Assembly (NCBI GenBank): GCA_028023455.1
Contig: JAQFVV010006295.1
Coordinates: 682,001-746,000 of the forward strand
Length of the DNA: 64,000 bases
Direction of reading: 5' to 3'
From: Epiperipatus broadwayi
Taxonomy: Eukaryota; Onychophora; Udeonychophora; Euonychophora; Peripatidae
The notes beneath the pieces were generated by a model. The model had not been told where the DNA came from. It was given only the letters and a program-made list of their open reading frames with translations, and did no database searches. Positions 49,164 to 62,074 of the stretch are shown here, in pieces (position 1 is the first letter of the stretch; each line of letters opens with the position of its first letter). Position numbers and translations under genes: made by a program.

Positions 49164-50534
49164 TTAGGGGTTGGTTGGAGAGGTGCTGTTTAGACCAGTT
49201 GTGAATTCCCATGTTAATATGGCCAGGTATGGATTGGCCTCTCTCTTGTCTGTTTCTTGGATATTTTTAATTATGCTGAGAAAGCAGTTATTGATTTCGT
49301 TAAGCGGTAATTTTTGAAAAATCACCTTGCATCTGGTCAACCAGATGGCAAAGTTTATGTAGGTGGCGAGCCTGATTTCAGCGAAAATGCCTCTATTTAA
49401 AACCCCTTCAAGAGATGTTAGATCTGGACCATTATTATCAATGTGTTTCTGGAAGTTTTGTCTTAGTCCCTGCCAGACCGGACAAAGGCGAAGGATATGG
49501 TCCATATCTTCTGGGCTGGAAAGACAGAGACAACATATGGGATCTATGCGGAAGCCTCTTCTATTAAGAAATATAGCAGTGGAGAGGCTACCAAGGTTAA
49601 TTTTGAGAAGGAAGTCTGTGTGTTTAGGTGCTAGTTTCAATCTACGGGCTAGTTTGCGCAGTTTGTTTATGTTGATGGGGAGGTAAGTGTGTGCCTTCTG
49701 GGTATTTGAGTTGGATAGGTTGAAGGCTTCCCAATAGGTTATTTTTGAATTGAACATGGTCGCGGAAGGTACTATGTGCGTAAAAATGTATGATATCTGC
49801 ATTTGTAGCCAGATGGGAGTGAACCTCTGAGGGGGCGGTCTATCAGTGGGAAGCACTTGCTCTTTGGGAAGCGGACATTGGAAGGTCCTGCAATCAGAAT
49901 AAAGTTTATGGATCATATTGTAAGTTCTCTGTATTGCGAATACCTTTATTGAATGCAGTCCCAGTCCATTCATGTCTCTTGGCTTTTGAAGGGTGCGCAG
50001 ACTGATAAATGATTTGCGCCCACCTCTACAGAGTCGCAGACAATGGGATTCTACTTTTTTAATGAAAGCTTCTGTTGGTTTAAAACCCGCAAGATAATAT
50101 ATAATCTTGGGGAGTATGAGGGAGTTTAAGAGTGAAACCTTTCCAAATGTAGATATATATATTCTTGAGAGGCATGTTATGATGATGTCTATTTTGTTTA
50201 GTAGTCTTCGTTGTGTTTCCATCCTCATTGCTGTAGGGGATAGTGACATATTGAATCCCAAGAAAGGCTGAGGCATAGCTTGTAATGAACCTGTTATCCT
50301 GTTAGCTGTTTTGATATTCCAAATTGCTGATTTGTTCCTGTTAACGGTAAGCCCATGCGTCTGAGCATAGTGCTGTAATAGGCTTTCAAGAATGTTTATT
50401 TCTTCATGTGATTTAAGAAACACCACTACATCATCCATGTAGGAGATGTGGGAGATGTTTTCATTAAGAAGAGGGATGGAGATCCCAGGCAGTGCATCCT
50501 CAATGCTCAAAAGCAAGGGATTTATATAGATCAT
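49164..50534 (-). pseudogene. LINE RT, palm motif C to C-terminus
   Basis: 456 open codons. The catalytic YMDD (within ISYMDDVVVFLKS) is at 50430-50441, near the start. The preceding motif B, PQGSPLSALLFMIYINPLLL, crosses the frame start at about 50534. Then come the thumb/connection blocks FLGFNMSL and TFGKVSLLNSLILPKIIYYL (about 50150-50090), LCRGGRKSFISL, and a C-terminal Cys/His finger, CCLCLSSPEDMDHILRLCP (about 49535-49480). It ends with a TAG/TAA at 49164. No internal stop occurs, which is remarkable for this window. The upstream half of the same RT is in another frame because of the A8 run at 50615-50622. Role: copying element RNA at the cut chromosomal site. Confidence 0.85.
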
Positions 50535-50608
50535 GAAGAGGAGAGCACTTAATGGGGAGCCCTGGGGAATGGAGATGCAGGGTTTGAACCCAGGGGCAAT
50601 TCTCCCAT

Positions 50609-51690
50609 TTAGAGAAAAAAAATCTCTCGATTTGCTAGGAGATTCTCTATGATCTGAATGTATGCCAAAGGAACATGAAGAACCTCTAGTTCACCAAATA
50701 GTACATCTATTCGGACAGAGTCAAAAGCCCCGGCAAAGTCTAGTTGGACTGCGACTGGCCGGGATTGTTTTGTTCTACGGATATGATCAACGAGGAGTCG
50801 AAATCGGCTTACAGCATCGCCAGTCGATGAACCCCTCTTAGCATATTGATGCCTGGAAAGTTTTGATATGATTTTCTCTTGAATTTTATCTTTTATAATG
50901 CTTTCGATAATTTTGATTAGGAGAGGAACCATGGATATTGGCCTAATGTTATTTAAGTCCACAGGTAAATCTTTCTTTTTTATGAAAGGGACCACTGATA
51001 TAGGATATATCCCTGGAAGATGTAGGCTATCAGTGGCTAAGAGATCAATGATTCCCCTTGTAACATGTATGGTAAATTTTTCCAAGTGTAACAGAAGAAA
51101 TCTAGGAATTCCGTGCATGCCGGGATGAGTGTGTTCAGGCAGGCTTTTAATTTTGGAGATGATATCAGCTTCAGTAATGCTGTGAGAGTTATTTGAGTCT
51201 TTCACAAATTTGTGTCGTCTGGCAACAGTTCCAATGGGCTGCAGTTTGGTGGAATAATAATCCCTAATTTTGTTAAGCATACTGATGCCAGAGTAAGTAA
51301 TACCGTCAAGGCACAAAGAGGAGGGTGTGTGATTTCTTTTTCCTGACCCGAGGGCCCATCTGATATAACCTGGAGTCCAACAATCTTGTTGTTCCAGATA
51401 ATTGCGTGCTCGCTTAATACGAATATATTCCACAAGAGTCATTCTGGTTTGTTTATATGTATGTTTTAGGAGTAGAATTTGTGGGATGTTGTGTTCTGTA
51501 ACTTGGATGCTTTTCAGTTCAGATGTAGTCCGATCAAGTTCTGAGAGTAATCTTAATGGCCCTTTCTGGTATCTATTGTATTGGTTAATAAACTTTTGTG
51601 TTGTGGTTATAAATGTATTCCATCCTTGTAATGCTGGTAGATTCCATATCTTCTGTTCTTGAAAGGTGATGTATATATCTGAGATTAATT
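50609..51690 (-). pseudogene. LINE linker and N-terminal RT half
   Basis: The longest ATG frame starts at 51442 (MTLVEYIRIKRARNYLEQQD), but the same frame is open upstream to about 51740, with no ATG needed in a polyprotein. Seen in order: a linker with IKRARNYLEQQDCW; KIRDYYSTKL; RT motif-1/2 blocks HPGMHGIPRFLLLHLEKF, VVPFIKKKDLPVDLNNIRPI and SMVPLLIKIIESIIKDKI; RHQYAKRGSSTGDAV; and palm motif A, QLDFAGAFDSVRIDV (about 50730-50690), with the first catalytic Asp. The frame ends at 50609 immediately after an A8 run (T8 in the coding sense), where a one-base length change would connect it with the YMDD half. Confidence 0.85.
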
Positions 51691-52038
51691 GGGGGGCACA
51701 TTGTGCCTGTTGAGTAATCTCATCGTCCGGGGGAGGTTGGTTGATGTATGAAGTTGTGGTTGCAATTTGATGGTAGCTTGAACAGCGAGATGATCTGAAA
51801 AGGCAATAGGCCAGAGCTGTGTATCTATGAACGAGATCATTTCAGGAGAGTAGAATATGAGGTCTATGAGCGAGTGAGTACTTCTGGTATAGAAAGAGAA
51901 GGCTCCTTCATGAAAGAGTGCTTTCCCACTGTGTATGTTTCTAGCAACCATCTTTAAATATTTTTTCTCAAAATTGTCAAAAGTGTGGTTGAAATCACCA
52001 GGCCAGATAACTGGGCTTTTCATTGAAAAAGACCTCAA
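51685..52038 (-). pseudogene. LINE AP-endonuclease, C-terminal part
   Basis: 117 codons with three signature blocks of the exonuclease-endonuclease-phosphatase fold: PVIWPGDFNHTF (the GDFN loop), HSLIDLIFYS (the catalytic Asp-bearing IDxIF block) and FSDHLAVQA (the SDH catalytic Asp-His). The N-terminal half with the metal-binding Asn and Glu is missing, so the copy is 5' truncated just before the GDFN block. It loses frame with the downstream linker at the G5 run 51729-51733 (C5 in coding sense). In an intact relative this domain nicks the target DNA to prime reverse transcription. Confidence 0.85.
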
Positions 52039-52060
52039 GATAGAAATTAAATTGGAGATG

Positions 52061-55000
52061 TGGTGGATAACTATTTTGTTTCATTAATTAGTTAAGTTTG
52101 CAATAGATAGATTTGGATTAAAATGAAAATAATTGCTTTTAAAAATATATATGTGAAATGTAAGCAGGGATAGTTATGCAATGTTTTATCAATATGTTAT
52201 TACATTATTAAATATAATCCATCAAAAATAACAGATAAAAATAATTACAAATGCTAAAATGTTTCCAATATTTTTACTAAAAAACTTTATATGATCTTTG
52301 CTAATAGTTATATTAGAACTATTACATTTTTTTAAAGCTGTAATGGACTAAATATATTTAATGAAATTGAAACTGAATTGTTTACTTAAATTATTACTAA
52401 AATTCATCATTTATTGAAGCTTCAAAAAAATAAAAAACAAATTTATCTCATATAGCAGGTTTTAGAATTTTTATTTTTATGGCATTTAATTAATTATTTT
52501 TTTAATAGTAATGGTTTGAAATAGCTAACTTTTTAGTTTTTTGTTTTAGTCTCTTTTAATATATAATTGACAATTTAGTTAATGTTAAGCCTATAATATC
52601 CAGTTCTATTTTATATGTTATTATTTCAAATTATCTTTCAATAAATTCATGTAAAAAACTTATTTTTGGATTATGAGAAATATTACCAAATTGATTTATC
52701 ATGTTTTCATTTATTGTTAATTGTCACATATCATTTCAATTTTCTGGTTACAGTATACTATTTATTTATTAGTATATGATGTAGAATATTAATGTACTTT
52801 CTAGTCAGAATTGAAAATAAGAATTTTTTAAATGTTACATAATTTGCCAATTGCTGAAAAATAACTGATGAAACACAAAACCTCACTAATGAATTCTTTA
52901 ATTTCAGGCAAGTCTCTTCTTTAAATTGGCACATTCTTTCAATATCAGAAATCTTTAATTATCATTTAGTGTTATTTTAGTTTTCTATTGGAGAGCATTT
53001 TGTAAAATAAATTAGTGTGTTTCTGAATATAAGAATTTTGCAGATTTTGAAAGCATTTTTTAAAAATAGAATCATAAACTAAATTTAGATTAATAAAAAT
53101 AGCACCATAGTAGATGCAAAATTTTTGACACAGATTCGTTTTTTTTATCTATTTTATTTAATATATTCATCGGTGATCTTTCAGATACAGAATACATGAA
53201 AGTCATCTTTGCTCATATTAATTAGTCTTTACAAATATATTATTTCCAGAAATAGAAAAATCTCTTTATTTAAATATGAAAAATTGGGATTTTTTTGTTA
53301 AAAAGACTGAAGTATCCCCAATTTTTCATTTTAACAACCAAGAAATATATCTTGTAATCTGAATATAACTTTTTACAATGATGGATGCTAATACAATCAT
53401 ACTCCATGCTACTTAAAGTAATCTCATACCAAAGCCTATATTATTTTTCTCTTGTATTTAAGATTAGATCTAAAATAATTTCTAGAAATAACTTCTTTGG
53501 AAAGCTGGCTAGTATCATTTGGGGTTGTGATATAAGTACTTTATGGCCAATTTCTGATGAATGTTTTGCTTCTGTTTGAAGGAAAAGTGCCCACCCTATA
53601 CATCTAGACATTCACTATAATGAGAAAGATTTTTAGAACATTCAGTTTTATTCCTGTGTGATTGTTCCTGTTATTTTATATATTTTCCCACCAACTATTA
53701 GAAGAGAATTTTTTTCTTAGAAAAGTTATAAAAACTGTTGAGTACATCTGATTGTTAAACTTAAGATATAGTTTTACTATCAATGTCTTCTCAGAAATCA
53801 ATATTTTTTTCTGAATATTCAACCAAGAATCTTTAAAGAACTGAAGAATTAGGCTTAAAAATGGACTTAGTATGGGATTCTAAAAAAAAAAAAATTTTTT
53901 TTAGATACAACCATAAAGTCACTGGGATTTGATTTTCCTGTATGCTATTAGAATCTCATCAATAGATTCAGAACAATTCATGGTTTGATGCTCATCCATT
54001 TCATAAATGGAATTCAATAATCACTGATTTTTGTAAAAGTGATTAAATACAAACCATGAAATAGCTATCTTATAAAGACTGTCAAATGTGTGATTCACTG
54101 GCATAATTGATTTTCTGATTGGAAAATTCTACAAATTCTTTTATATTTTATTAATAATTTAGTTGTAAAAAAAGTCCATGCACTAAATAAAATAAATCAC
54201 CTATGTTTTAGAAACTGGCAGAATGTTATTTATATATAATAAATAAGTTATCTTATTTGATAAATGTCACATCCACATATATTTATTAAATACACAGTCA
54301 TACTTCATTTGTGTTACAAAAACCTATCAGAAATATATATATGATGTAATTAATAATGTTTTACTTTTATTATAATTATTTTTTGAATATGTGAAAAAAG
54401 CTATAAATATATATCATTTGTATAGCTTTATCTTATATAATTAATAATCGAATACAATATACATATGTAAATTGACAAAACTATTTTTCTATTCTTACCA
54501 AATTATATTCATTATTGTTCATAACATCATCATCATCATAAACTTTTTATAAGTATGGTCTTAATAATTCTGGAAGAAAAATAAAATAAAATATCAAAAA
54601 TTAGCTAAAGAAAAAAATTAAAAGCAAGAAAAGATTGGAGTCAGAATTTCTAGCTTATAATTAAAGGATAAAAATATGATTACATAAACACATAATAGCA
54701 TAGTTTCAAATAGTGATCTATTTTGTAGATTAGCTTTTGTTTGCACAGCTATATAATTATGTCACATTAAAAGAGTATTCAATTGCCAGCTAATCAAATT
54801 GAGATGTAGAGGAATTTTATTAGAATATGCAAAGATTAAATGATGGTATTATTTTATCTTTTGCAGTATTGTTGAATAATTATAATTGTAAAATGTAGTT
54901 ACCTTATAATAATAATAATAATTTTATATAGGTATTTATGATTATATAATAAAAAAAAAACCCCAAGAAAAGATACATTCAGTATTTATCTTTATTAATA

Positions 55001-56166
55001 TTTATGAAGAAATAATTCATTTATTTAGTATTCTTAACAAAAATCTCATTTGAAAAAATATAATTATTATTAAAATGGTATTATAATTAGTTTGCATAAT
55101 TAATGATATAAAATTATTATTTTTAAATTCCAAGTTTTTTTTATATATATATTTATTTACACACTCAATTATTAAATAAATGTATATGAGTCTAGCTATT
55201 GTAAATTTAGAAGATAGAGATAAAAATAATAATAAAGAATTAATATTAAAGTTGAGACAAATGATGAACCATAAATATGCCAATGTGTAGAACTTGTTGG
55301 TCCATTATTCTGATTATTTAACTTCTGAGACTATCTTTTAATTTTTTTTTTTGCAGAAAACTTTTTTTTTTGAAGGATTTCAATGTCTTGTCTAATTGTA
55401 ACTCTGTTTGCATTCTATCCTCAATCATATTTTCTTAGCAAACTCAATTGCTACTGCTTTTTTAAAGAAGATTTTGAGCTTAATTTTTATAATGCCAATA
55501 ATACTCAAGTTTATCATAAAATAGGGTTTTCAGGAGTTGCTAACATCTCTTTTTAAATATACAAGTTCATTCCAATGCATTTGTTTTTATAGTTGGTACA
55601 TTTATAAATGAAAATAATTTAGTTAATTTTGGGTCATTCATTTCTTAATTCTTAAAATTGCAATAAAATAATTAAGTTATTAAACTTATAGGTCACTGAT
55701 TCCTGTAAATAAATGTGACCATTAGAACTTCAAGAAAGAAAAAAAAAAAAGAATTGAAAAACAAAATGATAAAAATAAAACTAAGTATGAATTTTGTGAC
55801 GACTATATAAACCAATTCATGTAACACAAACACATTCACATATAGAATATACTGGTCCTTTATTCTCTTTATTTGATATTTTGCAATATTGTGTTTTAAC
55901 TTTTTTGTAGCAAATTTGTCTTTTGAAAGTCGTATATGCTTTATTTAATTGTGTTTTTCCATTGTATTTGTTTTTAGCTATATTATCCCAATAAAAGCAA
56001 TCATTATTGGACTTTTTTTTAGAATGTCTTTGAGATAATCATTATAATGTAAATTGGATCTGCCTCTCTCAGGAGAATTATGTTCAAGTTTCCTTTAAAA
56101 TACTTTTCTAGTATATATTGTATCATTTCATATGTCCAGCTCAATTTTGTAATAATGTACTCTAAA
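52061..56166. other. AT-rich DNA, no gene seen
   Basis: About 4 kb of A/T-rich sequence. It contains an imperfect local pair, AAAAATTGGGGATACTTC-like versus GAAAAATTGGGATTTTT, around 53277-53328. There is no coding evidence. Confidence 0.5.
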
Positions 56167-57460
56167 GCAGTGGTCTTTAACCACCAGTCCGCAGAAGTTT
56201 TCTGCTGGTCCACGCTAGACTTGCAAGAAAGTTTGTAATAACAAAATAATATTTTAAATTTTTAATTAATATAAACAATTTTTATTTATTTTTTTCATCA
56301 CATTTTTACCCGATTAAAAAAAAAAGAAACAGAACAAAAACAAAATCTAATCAATCATACATAAATTAATTTGTTTTTCTATTTATCACAGATGTTTATG
56401 GGGGGGGGGGGGTAAGCATTAATTTTTTTATTATTTTTCTAAAAAAATTCAAAATTAAAAAAAAAAAAGTTTTTTATTATACAAACCCATTTGTCTTTTG
56501 ATAGCCAATCACGGCCACTTGTCAGCATTGTTTATGTGTTAAAACAATAAAATGTAATGGTACCGGGCCATGATTTTAAAAATACGGCGACTTTTTTTGA
56601 TTTCTTAAATTTTTTCTACTCCTTTTAATATTTCATTTTTAGTGTTTTTTTTTTTTGGGCTATACGGCAGTTTTTTTTTGTCTTTAACTTTTATTTTTGA
56701 AATCAATTTTTATTACCTTTTTTAAAAAATAACTTCTGTCTTTAACTTTTACAAAGTATTTCCCAATACACACCACCACCCCCAAATAAAGTAAGATTGA
56801 CTTTTTCAAATTTCAGTTGTTGTTTTTTTTTTGTTTAAAAATACGGCCACTTTTTTTGGTCTATAAGGTGATATCTTTTTTGCCTTTATTTGTATTCCGC
56901 TGATATACTAAAACTTTTATTTTTAAAACCAGTTTTTATTACCTTTTTTTAAAAATAAAAACACACCAAAAATAACTTTTGCCTCTATCTTTTGCCTCAA
57001 TGAAGACAAAGTATTTCTCAACCTCCCCCCAAAAAAATTAAAATAAGATATTTTTTTGGCTTTAACTTTTATTTTTGAAATCAATTTTTATCATCTTTTT
57101 TTAAAAAGAAAAACCACCAAAAAATTTCTTTCTCTTTTACAAAAAATATTTCTCAGTCCCCCCCCCCCCCCAAATTAAAATAAGATCAAAACTTTTGACT
57201 TTTTCAAGGTTTGTTGTCTTTTTTTTTTAAAAGACGGTCACTACACGGTAATTTTTTTTGCTTTATTTTTATTATGCGATGTCTATTTTTGTCATTTTTA
57301 AAAAATGTTTTTTCTATTAATTACATTTTTTTGATCCTTTCAACATACCAACACACAAAAAAATTACAGTAACATCAAAACTTCAGACTTTTACATGTTT
57401 CGTTTTATTTTTTCAGATTTAAAATACGGCGGTTTTTTTTGGCTGTATGGTGATTTTAAT
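56167..57460 (+). mobile_element. hAT-like terminus with degenerate tandem array
   Basis: CAGTGGTCTTTAACCACCAG at 56167, followed by TCCGCAGAAG..CTGGTCCACGC, is a typical CAGTGGTTCTTAACC-type hAT end. From about 56575 a poorly conserved array repeats TACGGC(G/C)ACTTTTTTT and CTATACGGTGA-like words with TTTAACTTTTATTTTTGAAA and (C)n(A)n blocks. Copies start near 56578, 56660, 56839, 57230 and 57420. No transposase is present and the opposite terminus is not recognised, so the 3' boundary is approximate. It is likely a non-autonomous hAT whose interior expanded as a minisatellite. Confidence 0.5.
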
Positions 57461-58817
57461 TATGCGATTTCTATTTTGCCCTTACTACTATCAAAAGACA
57501 ACCTCCACATATATAATTTCATGTTGTATATTTAACATTAAATACAGTTGTTACATTTATCATAATCATTGTCATGTAATTACACTAGCTGTGATATTTC
57601 CCAACATTCAGGTGAATAACATTTTTATTCTTGCATATTTTAACAATGAAATAATAAACATAGAAATGCAAACACATTAATGAGAATGATTGTTATTGTA
57701 CTGTTTTCTGTAGCAGTATGACTGTGCAACTTGAGAAAGAGTGTATACTTAAATTAAATTTTTCTAATGCTTTTTGCTATATTGATAAGGAATTTAAACC
57801 TCCCTTTTTCACAGTAAATTAGGTAAAATAATATAATATACAACTATTTTAATTGCAGTAGTTGTATTACAGCGATATAGCCCACCTCTCAAGATCATCT
57901 CTAAAATTCAGAAACAAAAATAATTTTATTTTATAAAATTGGTAAAATGCACATTTTTTACTATAAGCAAGCATACACTAAAAAATATTTTTGAATAGGT
58001 ACATTTTTAATTATTTCCATTTTTATGTAAATTTATCACATTTAATTAATTTGTACATACATCTTCCTTTATATAAGAAAATCATCATCAATCTTATGTA
58101 AATAAGATTCAATTTTTTTGAATTGTTAACTGTATGTTGAAGGAACTTGTCTTCTTAAGATGCAGTTTCTCTGAAAATAAAAACAGTAACACTGAACCCT
58201 TGTGTTTCTCCGACTAGTTTTTCAAAAACTAAACAATTAAGTAACATTTAAAATTCGAGCTGAATAGAAAGTATGTTCATATATCAATATGTCAAATAGT
58301 CAATTGTTATTTAATTATAATTTGAAAATATTGTATAATGTTAATTTAATGTATTGTTTTCATATGATTATGAATTATATCAACATTGTAGATTATTTAT
58401 TTGTTACTGGAGCTAAATTCCAAAACATTGAGAATGAATTTTAGGAGTGAGGAGTTATATATTTGAAATTTATTTTACTAAAATATATTCATTTTTGTTT
58501 TGTGAATGTTAGTAATAGATAGTTTTTTTTTGTAATAAACTTATTATTATTAGAATTTATTTTATCTCAATAATTTTAAAAATACATCGTAAGCTTCAAC
58601 TCTTAATTATTAAGTAAAATCATAGTTATTAAACTTTATTCTTTGTTTAATTGAAAAATTATATTGATGTATTTTTAAGATATCTTGTATTTTTTTTTTT
58701 TTTTTTTACAATCGTTAAGATATCTTATATTTGTAATTAGAAAATCTAACAATTGGTACTTTTAATTAAATTATTCATTGTACCAGCACTAAAATACATA
58801 CATTTTTTTTTTTATAT
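57461..58817. other. AT-rich DNA, no gene seen
   Basis: No coding or structured signal was found. A T-run of about 22 lies near 58690. Confidence 0.5.
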
Positions 58818-58905
58818 GTCAAAGCGTTGAGTGGGAAGCAAACTTGCTGGCTGCTTGGAAGGCAGCTATGCTAACTGCTAGGCCACCAACACTTGACAAA
58901 TATAC
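58818..58905 (-). repeat. tRNA-Gly-derived SINE, copy 2
   Basis: On the minus strand: GGTGGCCTAGCAGTTAGCAT (D arm), AGCTGCCTTCCAAGCAGC (5-bp anticodon stem, CTTCCAA loop, anticodon TCC), a T-arm-like AAGTTTGCTTCCCACT and CAACGCTTTGACATATAAAA. The head closely resembles eukaryotic tRNA-Gly(UCC). The T-arm is decayed, so it is not a functional tRNA. Confidence 0.75.
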
Positions 58906-60644
58906 ATATTTTTATCGTTGAAAAATGTAAAAAAAGTTTTTTAAAAAAAAATTAATGTGTGTACACACACACACATACTTGTGTGTGTATGTGATAGAAA
59001 TCTACTAATTCATTTCTTTAATTTGAAATATCAATTTAAATTGAAGAAAAAAAAAAATGTTATATTAATTTGATTCATCAGATATAAAAACCAACAACAA
59101 TATTATGATATATTCTGTATTTAATATGTGAACATGAACAGAGAGCAACAAATGTTAATAAAATTGGTTGTTTTCTTGTTCAACTTATGAACCATTTTAT
59201 TTATTGAATAAACAGCTTAATTATATTTGTAAAATTGTTGAGCTCTTTGTATCTTATAAAGAATATAGAAAACATTGCTTTTAATTTAAGGCAGCTAATT
59301 TTTAACATAAAATCTAGAAGAAAAATAAATAAATAAACACACATATGCTTACAAATTAACTATTTTTGAATGGAAAAATAAAATGTCTAAGGTTCATAGT
59401 TTTCATATTTAAATGTGATATTCAAATGGCATTTAAAATGATTTTCCAGAAGGAGATAAATTTTTTATCAGTGCTCTCTTTAAAAGATAATTTCTAGCAC
59501 TTAAAGCAAGTGAGAAAATGATTTATGTTTAATTTATACAATTTTTTTTTTTTCACTATGATTTGTTAGATTAAATAGTGTTTAATTGTTGAAGAAGCTT
59601 GAAAGAAACTATTTGCCTGCAATCTTTAAATGGGGGAAAAAGAAGTCATATTTACATTAAGAATTTTATTTCCCTCTTTAAAAAAAAAAAATCTAAATCT
59701 AATTATTTCATTCTAATGTATGTTTAAATTAAGGTCTATTTAATTAAATCTAGTAAAATGTAGTTTAAATAAAACTTTAATTCCATTAAGCTAATCAATT
59801 TGTTATTATTATATATTGTTATTAAGAACATAATGTAAACATTAATTTATCACTAATGTCAATTTAGAAATCTTATAACTCATTGGCTTCCAAAGTTTCT
59901 TTTTGGGATGTAACATTCCAATATGTAAAAAAAAAAGAAAAAGAAAAGGTAATTATCCAATAACAAAAAAGAAAATAACCCAAGTATTTTAATAAAAGTT
60001 TTAATTCTTATATATTTCGTTCTATATTTTTGTTATTTAAATAACTTTGTTGATAATTTGTAAAATTCAAATTAAATTGATTTTGCTTATGAAGTCTTTA
60101 AAAAACAAAATAAAAATAATAGTTTGATATCAATTAATGGAAAATCTGTGTTCAGTGATCATTACACATTTTAATTTTAACAAACATACACATCTTCCTT
60201 CAGTAATGTCCAGAGTTTTTGTTTAGAAATGCTTACTATTTTATTAAAAAAAGCCAGTACAAGTTATGCCTTTTTTTGCTATTTGAGATTGATCTTTTTG
60301 ACAAGATATCCAAAAAAAAAAAAGAGATTTTATTCTTTACTTATATATAAAAATGATTATTTTAAATCTATAATTAATCACACTCAAGTTAGGAAAAGCA
60401 GTGACAACTTTTCTTAAACATATTTATATATTCTGATATATGTTTATTAATATTGGTAGGTTTTTAGAAGTAATAAGTTGTTTATTATAAGGCTAAGTAA
60501 TGAACACTAGATGTTAGTACTATAATCCATATTCCTAGACTATTTTCTAAGTAGAATAAATTACTGCTTTTAAAAGCCTATGAATGTAAGCAGAGAAGAT
60601 TATATAATGTTTTGTTAATATATTAATATCATATTTTGATACTT
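58906..60644. other. AT-rich DNA with palindromic GT/AC microsatellite
   Basis: GTGTGTACACACACACACA and TGTGTGTGTATGTG lie at about 58957-58993. Otherwise A/T runs and no gene. Confidence 0.5.
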
Positions 60645-60797
60645 TTGGAAACATAGTCATGAATATTTTCAATTTTTTGATTGTGAGTTGTATTTTATCT
60701 TTCAATTCATAATTTTTTTTTTGGAAACATAGTCATGAATATTTTCAATTTTTTGATTATGAATTGTATTTTATCTTTCAATTCATAATTTTTTTTT
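60645..60797 (+). repeat. 76-bp tandem duplication
   Basis: The two copies (60645-60720, 60721-60797) start TTGGAAACATAGTCATGAAT and differ at two or three bases plus T-run length. A recent event. Non-coding. Confidence 0.85.
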
Positions 60798-62074
60798 TTT
60801 TTAAATATAATATATTCTCATTTAATTTTGAAGAGAAAAAATTAACATCAAATAATTCTTGAAATACAGCATTATTTTCTAATTTAAAACAAAAAAAAAA
60901 AAAATATTGGAAAACACTTATACAACTAATTTAAGATTGAAATATAACCCTATAATATTAAATGTTAATCTGCATTGAAAATGAAAGTTTTTTTGGCGGA
61001 TGTCATATTGATTTTTTTTTTTTCAAGATCTATATAGTATATACTTAAAGATGTACAAGTTTTTTTTATATTACTTATGTTTTCTCTGTAATGAACTTTT
61101 AGTTTTTATAGACTTCACCTTTAAGAAACTAATATTAATAAACATTTTTTAATATTAATAAACATTTTTTATCATAAAATTAGAACATAACATTTTTATT
61201 TTTTTAATATTAAATTTGTTATTTTATGAAAATGCTTCCACAGAAATAGACAGCAAAAAATATGCTTTTTGCAATAATAAAAATATTTTATATAAAAAAT
61301 TTGACTTTAATTACAATACAGTTTTGCATTAAAATTATGAAAAAGTGTTAACAAATTTTGTCATTTTTAACCTAGTTATAAATATAGATGCATACATCTT
61401 TAAACAGATTAGTTTTAATTTTATTATTAATGATAATATTTTTGATAAATGAATTTGATTATAAATAAACATATTTCAAATAATTATGGTTATTACTATG
61501 TAATTAGACATTCTATAAACAAATGTATGATAATTGGCAATCAAACTTGAATCAGACTTTCTCATGACAAATAGATATTATGTAGGCTTTTTTTTTTTTA
61601 TTTCTAATAATAAAATAAAATTTAATTTTATGCTCATGTTTGATAAAAACAAGTTTCATTTTAATTAATTATTCAGAATAGATTCCCCCAAAAAAAAATA
61701 ACTTTATTAAGAGTGCATATGTATATTCTGAACTGACAAAAGTTAAGATCAATCATTAGTAATAGCAGAATAAAACTAAATTTTAAGAATATATGAGTTT
61801 TACATGAATAAGTGAATTCAATACTAATAAATTGAAAAGTAAATATAGGAGAAAAGTTTTTTTATTGAATAGAAAAATAAGTAAATCATAGTAAGATAAT
61901 TTATAATGTAAATTCAAATGAAAAGAAATCATTAAGGAAAATGCACAAACTTTAGAATGTGTGAGAGTCAAAGAACAAAAATAGCTTTGGTTTAACAGTA
62001 TGACATCATTAACAAAATAAAAAACAAAACAAAACATAAAAGGTGTAAATTCTGTGTTAGATATAAATAAATAT
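60798..62074. other. AT-rich DNA, no gene seen
   Basis: Includes a 20-bp perfect duplication AATATTAATAAACATTTTTT at about 61131-61170. No coding signal was found. Confidence 0.5.

Larger units (their letters stand above)
48900..52060 (-). mobile_element. 5'-truncated APE-type LINE, relatively young
   Basis: One ORF2 on the minus strand (52038 to 49164) encodes an AP-like endonuclease end, an RT and a C-terminal zinc-finger-like domain, followed by about 260 bp of 3' UTR. G+C is visibly higher than the surroundings and nonsense damage is low: frames are interrupted essentially by two homopolymer length differences (51729-51733, 50615-50622). The 5' part of the endonuclease and any ORF1 are missing, as in an aborted target-primed reverse transcription. 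Motif style (GDFN, SDH, PQGSPLS, YMDD) shows an APE-type non-LTR element. I lean to an L1/Tx1-like or I-like relative but cannot fix the clade. The exact 3' end and target duplication were not found. Confidence 0.85.

Noticed and set aside
49363-51662. Plus-strand frames of 76-107 codons opposite the LINE
   Set aside because: Antisense shadows of the G+C-richer LINE coding strand.
56019-56213. 64-codon minus-strand frame starting in the hAT terminus
   Set aside because: Start codon lies inside the terminal repeat and the rest is low-complexity AT sequence.
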